From NCBI GenBank assembly GCA_051646105.1, contig JBOFCO010000226.1, positions 1-24,732 on the forward strand: a stretch of DNA of 24,732 nucleotides, written 5' to 3'. This stretch comes from JBOFCO01 sp051646105 (lineage in GTDB: Bacteria > Pseudomonadota > Alphaproteobacteria > Rhodobacterales > Rhodobacteraceae). The notes beneath the pieces were generated by a model, which saw only the letters and a list, made by a program, of their open reading frames with translations, was not told the origin of the DNA and did no database searches. Positions 1 through 7,489 of the stretch are shown here, piece by piece (position 1 is the stretch's first letter; each line of letters begins with the position of its first letter). Position numbers and translations under genes: made by a program.

Positions 1-68
1 TGCGCCGGAACATGGCGATTGCCAGCGTGCCGCGTTTGCGCAATAAGTTGTGCAGAAAACTGTAACAC

Positions 69-89
69 GTTGCAGAAAGGAATTGCAAC
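69..89. promoter_or_regulatory. Inverted repeat over the putative SD of the SorC gene
   Basis: GTTGCA (69-74) and TGCAAC (84-89) are perfect 6-bp inverted arms around a 9-nt centre that contains AAAGGA, the best Shine-Dalgarno candidate in front of the SorC-family gene. A regulator bound here, or a small RNA stem, would occlude translation initiation, so autoregulation is plausible. The site is short and its role is inferred only. Nothing else in positions 1-143 is recognisable as a gene. Confidence 0.3.
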
Positions 90-143
90 CTGTCCGAAGT
101 ACGAAGTGCCCCGAAGCCATCTGAATCCGGCGAAAGCCGGGCC

Positions 144-1040
144 ATGCTGCATATGGTGGCAAAGCTTCATTACGAAGCCGATCTGCCGCAGGTGCAGATC
201 GCCAAACAGCTTGGCCTGTCGACAGCCACCATTTCGCGGATGCTGCAACGGGCGCGGGCCGAAGGGATCGTGCGGATCGAGGTGCGGGATATGGTCGCCC
301 CGGATGTGTTGGGCGAAACGCTGGCGCGCAAGCTGGGGCTGAGACGGGTAGCGGTGGTGGAAGCGCCGTCCGGCAGCACGCCCGTCACGCTGGCGGCACC
401 GCTGGCGACGATTCTGCGGGCAGAAGAACTTGGCCCCGGTTCGGTGATCGCGCTTGGCTGGGGGCGCACGATTCGCGCCATGCTGGAGGCTGGCCTGCCG
501 CCGCTGCCGGGTGTGCTGGTGGTGCCAGCGACCGGCGGCATGCAGCAGGAGGCGGCGCATTTCCAGATCAACGAATTCGTGCGCGTCGCCGCAGCTCAGA
601 TCGGGGGCACGCCCTATTTCATCCATGCGCCCTATCTGCCATCGGCGGCGGCGCGCGACAGCTTTCTTGCCGATCCGGCGATCCGTCAGGCCGTGGATCT
701 GTGGGGGCGCATCGATGTGGCGATTGTTGGCATCGGCCTGCCACACGCCCTGACCCCGCCAGAGGCCAGCATCGCCACCTTGCCCGAGCAGCGGCTTGTC
801 AATGTCGCGGGCGATGTGATCCGCCACTATTTCGACAGCGAGGGACGCTTGATCGACTGGGACGGAGAAGAGCGGATGATCGCCGTTTCCTGTGCGCAGC
901 TTCGGCAGGCAAGACTGTGCGTCGGGCTTGCCACTGGCGCGAATAAGGCTGGATCGATTCTTGCCGCCGCGCGGGGCGAACTGGTCAACGCGCTGGTCAC
1001 GGATGTGCCGACGGCGGAAGCCATACTCGACCTGCTTTAG
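144..1040 (+). CDS. SorC/DeoR-family sugar-responsive transcriptional regulator
   Basis: This is a DNA-binding regulator of the SorC family, which senses a sugar or sugar phosphate through a large C-terminal domain related to phosphosugar isomerases. The N-terminus carries a helix-turn-helix (about residues 10-45, with QVQIAKQLGLS and TATISRMLQRARAEGIVRIEV). The effector domain occupies roughly residues 55-298 and includes GPGSVIALGWGRT and the late LCVGLATGANKAGSI segment. The ATG at 144 gives 298 aa, slightly short for the family, and puts the first helix right at the N-terminus. The frame stays open back to 66, and a CTG at 90 sits 8 nt after an AAAGGA motif, which would give 316 aa; the true start is therefore uncertain. 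The gene lies directly upstream of and co-oriented with an ABC sugar transport and catabolic operon, so it is presumably the local regulator. Family assignment is firm; the effector is unknown. Confidence 0.9.
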   Translation: MLHMVAKLHYEADLPQVQIAKQLGLSTATISRMLQRARAEGIVRIEVRDMVAPDVLGETLARKLGLRRVAVVEAPSGSTPVTLAAPLATILRAEELGPGSVIALGWGRTIRAMLEAGLPPLPGVLVVPATGGMQQEAAHFQINEFVRVAAAQIGGTPYFIHAPYLPSAAARDSFLADPAIRQAVDLWGRIDVAIVGIGLPHALTPPEASIATLPEQRLVNVAGDVIRHYFDSEGRLIDWDGEERMIAVSCAQLRQARLCVGLATGANKAGSILAAARGELVNALVTDVPTAEAILDLL

Positions 1041-1093
1041 GGTAGGGTTGACGGCCCCGAAAGGTATCGGAATATATTTCAGAAAAAAATTTC

Positions 1094-1122
1094 TTGACGG
1101 GACTGCAGTCTCGGCTTGTATT
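1094..1122 (+). promoter_or_regulatory. Predicted sigma70-type promoter of the first ABC operon
   Basis: TTGACG (1094-1099) and TGTATT (1117-1122) are separated by 17 bp, matching a housekeeping -35/-10 pair at 5/6 and 4/6 positions. An A-tract (1083-1089) immediately upstream could act as an UP-like element. The spacer contains a perfect 10-bp palindrome, GACTGCAGTC (1101-1110), well placed to be a repressor operator. The 150-bp gap between the SorC gene and the binding-protein gene holds nothing else that I recognise. Confidence 0.5.
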
Positions 1123-1190
1123 TGGGATACCGAAACCGAAGCCGTGAACCGACCCGCAGCGGTGGGACGGCTTCATTGGGAGGAATAGTC

Positions 1191-2177
1191 ATGAAGCGCC
1201 GTTCATTCTTCGGGGCAGCCGCAGCGGCCGCCCTGTCCGCGTCCTTTACCCTGGCAACGCCAGCACTGGCCCAGGACAAACTGACGATAGCCCTGATTCC
1301 CGGGCTGACAACTGATGGTTTCTACATCACCATGAACCGTGGGGCACAGGCAGCAGCCGACGCCCTTGGCGTGGAACTGGTGTTTCAGGGTGCGCCCGAT
1401 TTCAACCCTGTCACACAGGTTCCGGTGCTGGATGCCGTGATCGCCCGTGGCCCGGATGCAATCCTGATCGCGCCGACCGACAAGGTGCAGCTGATCGAGC
1501 CGTTGAAGAAGGCCGTCGATGCAGGCATTCCGGTCATCACCGTCGATACTTTCATCGGGACCGGTTCCTATCAGACTGGCGCAGGCGATGGTGATTTCCC
1601 GCTGTCCTACATCGCGTCTGACAACGTTCTGGGTGGCAAGATCGCCGCACGGGCGCTTGCAGCCGCCATCGGCGGCGAAGGCAAGGTGTTCGTGTCCAAC
1701 GTGAAGCCGGGCATTTCGACCACAGACCAGCGCGAGGAAGGTTTCAAAATCGCGATGGCCGAGGAGTTTCCGGGTATCACCGTGCTGGAAACACAGTTCA
1801 ACGACAATGACGCCAACAAGGCCGCATCGCAGCTTCAGGGCGTGTTTGCCCGTGATGCAGACCTGAAAGGCGTGTTCGGCGCGAACCTGTTCTCGGCGCT
1901 TGGGGCCGCAAACGGAGTCAAGCAGGCGGGCCAGACCGGCAATATCAAGGTCGTGGCGTTTGACGCACCGGTCAGCATTGTTGCCGACATCAAGTCGGGG
2001 CTGGTTGACGTTGCAATTGCCCAACACCCGGCAGAAATCGGCTACTATGGCGTGATGTCGGCCTATGCCCACCTGACCGGAAATTCGATCCCGGTGAATA
2101 TCGGCACGGGCTTTACCATCATGGATGCCAGCAACATCGATGATCCGAACGTGGCGAAATACCTCTATTCGGAATAA
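1191..2177 (+). CDS. Periplasmic sugar-binding protein of an RbsB-type ABC importer
   Basis: This is the substrate-binding component of a CUT2-type (ribose/fructose-like) ABC importer, captured in the periplasm and delivering to the permease encoded next. The N-terminus has a signal peptide with a twin-arginine-like start (KRRSFFG) and an Ala-rich h-region ending in ALA-QD (cleavage after about residue 27). The mature part has the two-lobe RbsB/LacI-like fold, with hallmarks such as DAVIARGPDAILIAPTD, GIPVITVDTF and VVAFDAPVSIVADIKSG, and at 328 aa it has normal length. The ATG at 1191 was chosen because GGGAGGAA lies just upstream (1178-1185) and the signal peptide begins there. It is the first gene of the operon downstream of a putative promoter, and a strong stem-loop follows it. 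The ligand cannot be read from sequence. Confidence 0.9.
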   Translation: MKRRSFFGAAAAAALSASFTLATPALAQDKLTIALIPGLTTDGFYITMNRGAQAAADALGVELVFQGAPDFNPVTQVPVLDAVIARGPDAILIAPTDKVQLIEPLKKAVDAGIPVITVDTFIGTGSYQTGAGDGDFPLSYIASDNVLGGKIAARALAAAIGGEGKVFVSNVKPGISTTDQREEGFKIAMAEEFPGITVLETQFNDNDANKAASQLQGVFARDADLKGVFGANLFSALGAANGVKQAGQTGNIKVVAFDAPVSIVADIKSGLVDVAIAQHPAEIGYYGVMSAYAHLTGNSIPVNIGTGFTIMDASNIDDPNVAKYLYSE

Positions 2178-2195
2178 GCTGCGTTTCAGGAACGG

Positions 2196-2225
2196 GCGGC
2201 CCGGTGGCTTCCGCTGCCGGGCCGC
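2196..2225 (+). promoter_or_regulatory. Intercistronic stem-loop between binding-protein and permease genes
   Basis: GCGGCCCGG (2196-2204) and CCGGGCCGC (2217-2225) form a perfect 9-bp stem, extendable inward by two G-T wobbles and one G-C pair to a 6-nt loop. No T-run follows, and the permease Shine-Dalgarno (AGGA, 2236-2239) comes 10 nt later, so it is not a canonical intrinsic terminator. A role in stabilising the upstream mRNA or attenuating downstream expression, as known for binding-protein genes in other ABC operons, is the likely reading. Confidence 0.6.
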
Positions 2226-2245
2226 ATCTCAAAACAGGACTCCCT

Positions 2246-3298
2246 ATGAGCACGCCCCCTCTGGCGCAGGCGCATGTCAGCCCGCCCGCCGATCACGCCG
2301 ACAAGGCGCGCACCACTCTGCAACGCATCGCCGATCTGCGGGCCTGGCTGTTTCTGGCCGCGCTGATCCTTGGCTTTGAAATCTGGAGCCGCATCAGCTT
2401 TGGCGGCACGTTCATCTTCAATCCGTTCAACATCCAGTCGATAGCGATTTTCGCGGTCGCACCGCTGCTGCTCGCGACGGGTCAGACCTTTGTGATCATT
2501 TCCGGCGGTATCGACCTGTCGATGGGCTTCATCATGGGGTTGGCGGCGGTGGTTTCGGCGCATGTCATCAACTGGGCAACGCCGGGCATGGGAATGCCCA
2601 TGGCCGTCCTGTTTGGAACGCTGGTGGCAATAGCCGTGGCAATGATCCCCGGCACGGTCAACGGCCTGCTGGTTTCGCGGCTGAAGGTGCCTCCGTTCAT
2701 CGGCACGCTGGGCATGTTCGGGGTGGCGCGGGGCGTGGCCTTCCTGCTGGCAGGCGGCACTACGGTTCCCGTGCAGAACAGCTTTTTCGCCGCACTGGGC
2801 AACGGTCGTCTGGGGCCGGTGCCTTATATCGTCATTGTTACCGCGATCTTCGTGCTGGTGATGCATTACCTGCTGGGCCAAACCCGGTTCGGACAGCACA
2901 ATTACGCCATCGGTGCCAATGAACAGGCAGCAAGACGGGCCGGGATCGACATAAAATCCCACATCCTGCGCCTTTACATCCTGTCCGGTATCTGCGCCGG
3001 TCTGGCGGGTGTTCTTTATGCCGCGCGGTTTTCCGCAGGTGCGGCGCAGGCCGGGGAGCCGCTGCTGCTGGACAGCGTCGCCGCGGTGGTCATCGGCGGG
3101 GCCAGCCTGTTCGGTGGTTCGGGAACCATTCTTGGCACAGTGGCCGGGGCCTTTGTGATCGCGGTCATCCAGTACGGGCTGGTGTTCATCAATGTGGAAC
3201 CGTTCTGGCAATTCATCAGCGTTGGCGTGGTCATCATCATTTCGGTCCTGATCGACCAGGCGCAGCGGCGCATCAGCGGGGGACGGATAAGTGAATAG
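2246..3298 (+). CDS. RbsC-type ABC sugar permease
   Basis: This is the inner-membrane permease of a CUT2 ABC importer (BPD_transp_2 family), expected to form a homodimer with the ATPase encoded next. It is 350 aa with about eight to ten hydrophobic segments after a soluble, roughly 30-residue N-terminal tail. Family signatures include TGQTFVIISGGIDLSMGFIMG (about residues 79-99), GTVNGLLVSRLKVPPFIGTLG and the C-terminal VVIGGASLFGGSGTILGT stretch. The ATG at 2246 is preferred over an in-frame codon at 2204 because AGGA lies 6 nt upstream and the upstream codons fall inside the stem-loop. Its 3' end overlaps the ATPase gene by 8 bp, which implies translational coupling. Confidence 0.92.
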   Translation: MSTPPLAQAHVSPPADHADKARTTLQRIADLRAWLFLAALILGFEIWSRISFGGTFIFNPFNIQSIAIFAVAPLLLATGQTFVIISGGIDLSMGFIMGLAAVVSAHVINWATPGMGMPMAVLFGTLVAIAVAMIPGTVNGLLVSRLKVPPFIGTLGMFGVARGVAFLLAGGTTVPVQNSFFAALGNGRLGPVPYIVIVTAIFVLVMHYLLGQTRFGQHNYAIGANEQAARRAGIDIKSHILRLYILSGICAGLAGVLYAARFSAGAAQAGEPLLLDSVAAVVIGGASLFGGSGTILGTVAGAFVIAVIQYGLVFINVEPFWQFISVGVVIIISVLIDQAQRRISGGRISE

Positions 3299-4037
3299 TG
3301 CATCCCCGCTGTTGGAAGTTCGCAATCTGTCGAAATCCTTTGGCCCCGTGCAGGCGCTGAAAGACCTGTCCATGCAGGTGAATGCTGGCGAGGTTGTAGC
3401 CCTTGCCGGTGACAACGGCGCCGGCAAGACAACGCTGATCAAGGCGATATCCGGTGTCTACAAACCCACTGCAGGGGAAGTCCTCCTGGAAGGCCAACCG
3501 GTCAGCTTCAATTCCCCGCAAGAGGCACGGGAAAAGGGGATCGAGACGATCTATCAGGATCTGGCGCTTGCCGACAACCTGACCATCGGCGCCAACATCT
3601 TTCTTGGCCGGGAACCCATGCGCAGGGCCATGGGCTTTTTGCCGGTGCTTGACCGGCGCAAGATGGCCGAAGCCGCGAAAAGCACGATGGCGCTGCTGGA
3701 TTTCCACGTGAACCGGCTGAACGCGCCCGTGTCGAATTTTTCCGGTGGCCAGCGTCAGGCGGTGGCAATCGGCCGCGCTGTCTACTGGAACGCCCGCATC
3801 CTGATCATGGATGAACCGACAGCGGCGCTTGGTGTGCCAGAACAACGCAAGGTCATTTCGCTGATCCACCAGTTGAAGGCGCAGGGGCGGGGGGTGATCT
3901 TCATCAGCCATAACCTTCAGGACATCTTCGCCGTATCCGACCGCATCGTGGTTCTGCGGCGCGGGGTCATGGCGGGGGAACGGCGGATCGCCGACACCAA
4001 CCATGACGAGGTGGTGAAACTGATGGTCGGCGGATGA
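3291..4037 (+). CDS. FrcA-like single-domain sugar ABC transporter ATPase
   Basis: This ATP-binding subunit energises the preceding RbsC-type permease. It carries a complete cassette: Walker A GDNGAGKTT (residues 40-48), signature FSGGQ (150-154), Walker B ILIMDE (170-175, acidic pair D174/E175) and switch histidine H207 in ISHN. At 248 aa it has one nucleotide-binding domain. RbsA-type CUT2 ATPases usually carry two, so this is the shorter FrcA-like form seen in alphaproteobacteria and would act as a homodimer. The start is a GTG at 3291, overlapping the permease stop by 8 bp, with GGGGGA just upstream. It is followed after 44 bp by the dehydrogenase gene. Confidence 0.93.
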   Translation: MNSASPLLEVRNLSKSFGPVQALKDLSMQVNAGEVVALAGDNGAGKTTLIKAISGVYKPTAGEVLLEGQPVSFNSPQEAREKGIETIYQDLALADNLTIGANIFLGREPMRRAMGFLPVLDRRKMAEAAKSTMALLDFHVNRLNAPVSNFSGGQRQAVAIGRAVYWNARILIMDEPTAALGVPEQRKVISLIHQLKAQGRGVIFISHNLQDIFAVSDRIVVLRRGVMAGERRIADTNHDEVVKLMVGG

Positions 4038-4081
4038 TTGCCCGACGCGGCCCGTGGTGGTTCTGGTCAAGAGGAATATGA

Positions 4082-5158
4082 ATGCCGAAAAAGGATGACC
4101 GCCTGCTGCGCGTGGGTGTGCTTGGCTGTGGCCCCATCGCACAGGCCGCGCATTTTGAAAGCTGCACCAAGGCGCGGAATGCGACGCTGTACGCGATCTG
4201 CGATGTGGCCGACGACCTGCGTGCCCGCATGGCCGCCACCCATGCCCCCGCGCGTGACTTTGCCGATTATGACGCCATGCTGGCCGACCCGGAGTTGGAG
4301 GCGGTGATCATCGCCACCTCCGACGCCTTTCACGTGCCCGCCGCCCGCCGTGCACTGGAGGCGGGCAAGCACGTGCTCTGCGAAAAGCCACTGGCGGTGT
4401 CGGTGGAGGAGGCGGAATCCTTGCGTGGCGTGGCGGCGGCGAATGGCTGTATCCTTCAGGTCGGCCATATGAAGCGCTTCGATGCCGGGCTTCAGGCGGC
4501 TAAGGAGTTCATCGACACCGGTATGGGACAGATGGTGGCGCTGAAGGCCTGGTACTGTGACAGCACCCACCGTTATCCGATGACCGATGCGGTGCAGCCG
4601 CTGATGGTTACGTCCGCACAGGCGCGGAAACCTGCCGAAAACCCCAAGGCCGATCTGGATCGCTACTACATGCTGGCCCATGGCAGCCATCTGGTCGATA
4701 CGGCCCGCTATTTCGCAGGGGAAATCGTAGCGGTTGATGCGCGGCTGTCGAACCGCGCCGGCATCCGCTGCTGGTTTGTCGATGTGGAATTTGCCAATGG
4801 TGTTCTCGGCCACCTCGACCTGACTGTCGCGGTGCGGATGGACTGGCATGAGGGTTTCCAGATCTACGGACAGAACGGCTCGATCCTCGGCAAGACCTAT
4901 AACCCCTGGTATTACAAGTCGTCCGAAGTCGATATTTTCCACGAGGCCGAGGGCGGCAGTCGCCGCGTTCTGGGTGCCGACGGGCATTTCTATCGCCGTC
5001 AGCTTGAGGGTTTCGCGGATGTAATCCTGCGTGGGGCGCCGATGACCGGGGCTGATCTGGAAGACGGCATCGCCTCGGTTCGTGCCATGGTGGCGATTGC
5101 GCAGTCGGTCAAATCCGGCCAGCCGGTGAAACTGGCCGACGTATCGGGCCCGCTGTGA
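4082..5158 (+). CDS. Gfo/Idh/MocA-family NAD(P)-dependent sugar dehydrogenase
   Basis: This is an oxidoreductase of the Gfo/Idh/MocA superfamily, which oxidises sugars, inositols or their derivatives with NAD(P). The N-terminal Rossmann fold starts with VGVLGCGPIAQ (residues 11-21), and CEKPLAV (E101-K102-P103) is the characteristic cofactor/catalytic lysine motif. The C-terminal alpha/beta domain carries the HGSHLVD segment (H200, H203, D206), where the catalytic histidine and acid of this family usually lie. Length (358 aa) is typical and there is no signal peptide, so it is cytoplasmic. GAGGAA (4071-4076) precedes the ATG by 5 nt. Its stop overlaps the start of the next gene (TGATG). It probably oxidises the sugar imported by the upstream transporter; the substrate is not deducible. 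Confidence 0.9.
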   Translation: MPKKDDRLLRVGVLGCGPIAQAAHFESCTKARNATLYAICDVADDLRARMAATHAPARDFADYDAMLADPELEAVIIATSDAFHVPAARRALEAGKHVLCEKPLAVSVEEAESLRGVAAANGCILQVGHMKRFDAGLQAAKEFIDTGMGQMVALKAWYCDSTHRYPMTDAVQPLMVTSAQARKPAENPKADLDRYYMLAHGSHLVDTARYFAGEIVAVDARLSNRAGIRCWFVDVEFANGVLGHLDLTVAVRMDWHEGFQIYGQNGSILGKTYNPWYYKSSEVDIFHEAEGGSRRVLGADGHFYRRQLEGFADVILRGAPMTGADLEDGIASVRAMVAIAQSVKSGQPVKLADVSGPL

Positions 5159-5976
5159 TGCGGCTTGGGATTTTCGCCAAGACCTTTCCGGGAAATGATC
5201 CGCTGACGGCGATGCGCGCGGCGCGGGATGCGGGCTATGCTTCGGTTCAATACAACATGGCCTGTTCGGGGTTGGCGTCCATGCCTGATGCCATCACGGA
5301 TGAGCAGACGGCGGCAATCTCTGCGGCCTCGCGTGACACCGGCGTTGCGGTGGCGGCGGTTTCCGGCACCTACAACATGATCCATCCCGATCCGGCTGTG
5401 CGGCAGGCGGGGTTGCGTCGTCTGGCCGTGCTGATCGATGCAGCGGCGGCGATAGGGACGGGCATGGTGACGCTGTGCACCGGCACCCGAGATGCTAACG
5501 ACCAGTGGCGGCACCATCCCGACAATGCCGCGCCGGAGGCATGGCACGACCTGATGGAGGAGATGGGCAAGGCAGTCACCCTGGCAGAGGCAAAGGACAT
5601 TGCCCTGGGGATCGAACCCGAACTGGCCAATGTGGTCAGCGATGCCCGCGCGGCGCGGCGGCTTTTGGATGACCTGCAAAGCCCCAGTCTGCGGATCGTG
5701 CTTGACCCCGCCAACTTGTTCGAAACCGAACGCGACCACGCCCGCATCATTGCCGAAGCCATCGATCTGCTGGCAGGTGACATTGGAATGGCGCATGCGA
5801 AGGATCGAGACCCCTCGGGTGCATTCGTAGCGGCAGGTCGGGGTGTCGTGGATTTTGCGGATTTCACAAAACGGCTGCGGGCAGCCGGTTTTGACGGCGA
5901 TCTGGTGACGCACGGGCTGGAGGCGACCGAAGCGCCTGCTGTCGCCGCCTTCCTGCGTCCGCTGGCCCGTTCATGA
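5158..5976 (+). CDS. AP-endonuclease-2-type sugar (phosphate) isomerase/epimerase
   Basis: This 272-aa protein belongs to the xylose-isomerase-like TIM-barrel (AP_endonuc_2) family, which includes sugar isomerases, epimerases, inosose dehydratases and some keto-glycoside-processing enzymes. Visible barrel features are MRLGIFAKTFP at strand 1, GIEPELANV (metal-ligand Glu), RIVLDPANLFE (Asp) and GMAHAKD (His/Asp). GDLVTHGLE stands where the last metal-ligand glutamate is normally found. The ATG at 5158 overlaps the dehydrogenase stop by one base; an in-frame GTG three bases earlier is possible. The 3' end overlaps the hydrolase gene (ATGA). Position after a Gfo/Idh gene suggests action on the oxidised sugar or its product. 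The exact reaction cannot be assigned. Confidence 0.85.
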   Translation: MRLGIFAKTFPGNDPLTAMRAARDAGYASVQYNMACSGLASMPDAITDEQTAAISAASRDTGVAVAAVSGTYNMIHPDPAVRQAGLRRLAVLIDAAAAIGTGMVTLCTGTRDANDQWRHHPDNAAPEAWHDLMEEMGKAVTLAEAKDIALGIEPELANVVSDARAARRLLDDLQSPSLRIVLDPANLFETERDHARIIAEAIDLLAGDIGMAHAKDRDPSGAFVAAGRGVVDFADFTKRLRAAGFDGDLVTHGLEATEAPAVAAFLRPLARS

Positions 5977-6773
5977 TTCCGACCGGCTGGCTGATCCGCG
6001 ACGGGCTGCGGTTGGCGGTTCATGATGCCGGGGGGCAGGGCACGCCGGTGATCTTTCAGCACGGACTGTGTGGCGATGCACGGCAGACAGCAGAGGCCTT
6101 TCCGGATGTTGAAGGTTTTCGCAGGATAACACTGGAATGCCGCGGGCATGGCGCTTCGGAAGCCGGAGAAGCGTTTTCCATCGCCGCCTTTGCCGATGAT
6201 GTTGCTGCTCTGGCGGAAAGTATTGATGCGCCTGTGGTGGTCGGCGGCATTTCGATGGGTGCCGCAATTGCCACGCGTCTGGCGGTGATGCGGCCCGATC
6301 TGGTGCGCGGGTTGATCCTTGTGCGTCCGGCTTGGGTAACTGAAAGCGCCCCGGACAACATGGTCCCGAATGCGGAAGTCGGCGCGGTGCTGTCGAACCT
6401 GCCCGCCAGGAAGGCCCGCCAGGAATTCAAGACCAGCGCCACCGCCGCGCGACTGGCACGGGAAGCCCCGGACAATCTCGCCTCTCTCATGGGGTTTTTC
6501 GACCGCGAGCCGACAGGGGTGACAGCGCGGCTGTTGACATCGATTTCCGCTGATGGGCCCGGCATTTCCGGGGATGATCTGCGCGCACTTGCCCTACCGG
6601 CGCTCGTCTGTGGGACGGCAGAGGACGCCATTCATCCGCTGTCCCGTGCCCACCGTCTTGGCGTGCTGATCCCCGGTGCGCGGTTCGTGGAACTGCCGCC
6701 CAAGGGGCGCGACAAGCCAGCCCATATCGCCGCGCTGCATGCCGCCATCGCCGCTTTCCTGAAGGAGATTTGA
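5973..6773 (+). CDS. Alpha/beta-fold hydrolase, possible lactonase
   Basis: This 266-aa alpha/beta hydrolase has the full triad: nucleophile Ser94 in GISMG, probable acid Asp218 in GTAEDAIHP and His251 in KPAHIA, plus the oxyanion-hole HG in FQHGLCGD. No signal peptide is present, so it is cytoplasmic. Overall layout resembles 3-oxoadipate enol-lactonase-type and esterase-type family members. In a pathway with an upstream sugar dehydrogenase, hydrolysis of a sugar lactone is an attractive guess, but the fold alone does not fix the substrate. It overlaps the isomerase stop (ATGA) and is followed immediately by the epimerase-like gene, whose SD (GAAGGAG) lies inside its last codons. Confidence 0.85.
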   Translation: MIPTGWLIRDGLRLAVHDAGGQGTPVIFQHGLCGDARQTAEAFPDVEGFRRITLECRGHGASEAGEAFSIAAFADDVAALAESIDAPVVVGGISMGAAIATRLAVMRPDLVRGLILVRPAWVTESAPDNMVPNAEVGAVLSNLPARKARQEFKTSATAARLAREAPDNLASLMGFFDREPTGVTARLLTSISADGPGISGDDLRALALPALVCGTAEDAIHPLSRAHRLGVLIPGARFVELPPKGRDKPAHIAALHAAIAAFLKEI

Positions 6774-6775
6774 CC

Positions 6776-7471
6776 ATGCCAAGACCTGTCGCCGACTGGC
6801 TTTCACGACTGCCGCGCAACCGCCTGATCTGCGAATATTCGATGTGGTCAGCCGATCTGGTGCGGCTGGCGGATGATCTGGGCCGGATCGCACCCCATGC
6901 CGATATGCTGCATATCGATGTTGCGGACGGGCATTTTGCCCCAGCACTTTTGTTCTTTCCCGACCTTGTGGCGCGGATGCGAGAGGCAAGTTCTGTTCCG
7001 ATCCATGTGCATCTGATGATCGCCGATGCCGTGCTGCTTTCCCAAATCGAACAATTCGCGGACGCCGGTGCCGACCTGATCAGCATTCATGTGGAAAACG
7101 CTGCGGTGGCGGAAGCAGCGCTTGACCTGCTGGCGGCAAGGGGTGTCGCGGCGGGAATGGTGCTGAGGGTGGAAACCCCCGTGTCCGACGCCGCGCGCTG
7201 GCTGCCCAGGCTGGACATGCTGACGCTGCTGGGCACCGCAATCGGGGTCAAGGGACAGGGGCTGGACCCCACCGCCGAAAGCCGCTTGCGGGAAGCGGGG
7301 CGGTTGATCGCGGCGACGGGCAGGCGCATCGTGCTGGCGGCGGATGGTGGCATCCGCGAACATACCGTGCCATTGCTGCGCAAGGCTGGCGCAGAAACCG
7401 TAGTGCTGGGATCGCTGGCCTTTGGCGCCCCCGATCTGGCGGAGCGCACAGCCTGGTTGCACGGACTGTAG
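6776..7471 (+). CDS. Divergent ribulose-phosphate 3-epimerase-like protein
   Basis: This 231-aa TIM barrel is of the Rpe family, which epimerises ketose phosphates at C3 with a metal and two aspartates. Canonical elements are HIDVADGHF (H46, D48, D51), the HLM motif (H79) and ADGGI (D190), so the metal/catalytic set looks intact. Two family hallmarks differ: the N-terminal PSxLSADF is replaced by EYSMWSADL, and the phosphate-gripping PGFGGQ loop reads LLGTAIGVKGQG. This suggests a subfamily with a different ketose substrate, not housekeeping Rpe. The ATG at 6776 follows GAAGGAG (6761-6767); a TTG at 6770 is less likely. No kinase gene occurs in the operon, so any phosphorylated substrate would have to come from elsewhere. 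Confidence 0.85.
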   Translation: MPRPVADWLSRLPRNRLICEYSMWSADLVRLADDLGRIAPHADMLHIDVADGHFAPALLFFPDLVARMREASSVPIHVHLMIADAVLLSQIEQFADAGADLISIHVENAAVAEAALDLLAARGVAAGMVLRVETPVSDAARWLPRLDMLTLLGTAIGVKGQGLDPTAESRLREAGRLIAATGRRIVLAADGGIREHTVPLLRKAGAETVVLGSLAFGAPDLAERTAWLHGL

Positions 7472-7489
7472 GCAAAAGGGGCGCGCTTT

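Noticed and set aside
1..13. Possible divergent minus-strand gene starting at 13
   Set aside because: Only four codons are visible and there is no convincing SD, so nothing can be supported.
19..342. 107-codon plus-strand frame at the window start
   Set aside because: Cys/Arg-rich product overlapping the SorC gene in another frame; no recognisable domain or SD.
2186..3442. 418-codon open frame on the minus strand
   Set aside because: It is antisense to the permease and ATPase genes; its translation is His/Arg/Gln-rich with no family resemblance, as expected for a shadow frame in GC-rich DNA.
4067..5913. Two long minus-strand frames opposite the dehydrogenase and isomerase genes
   Set aside because: Both are shadows of genes with intact catalytic motifs and coupled starts.
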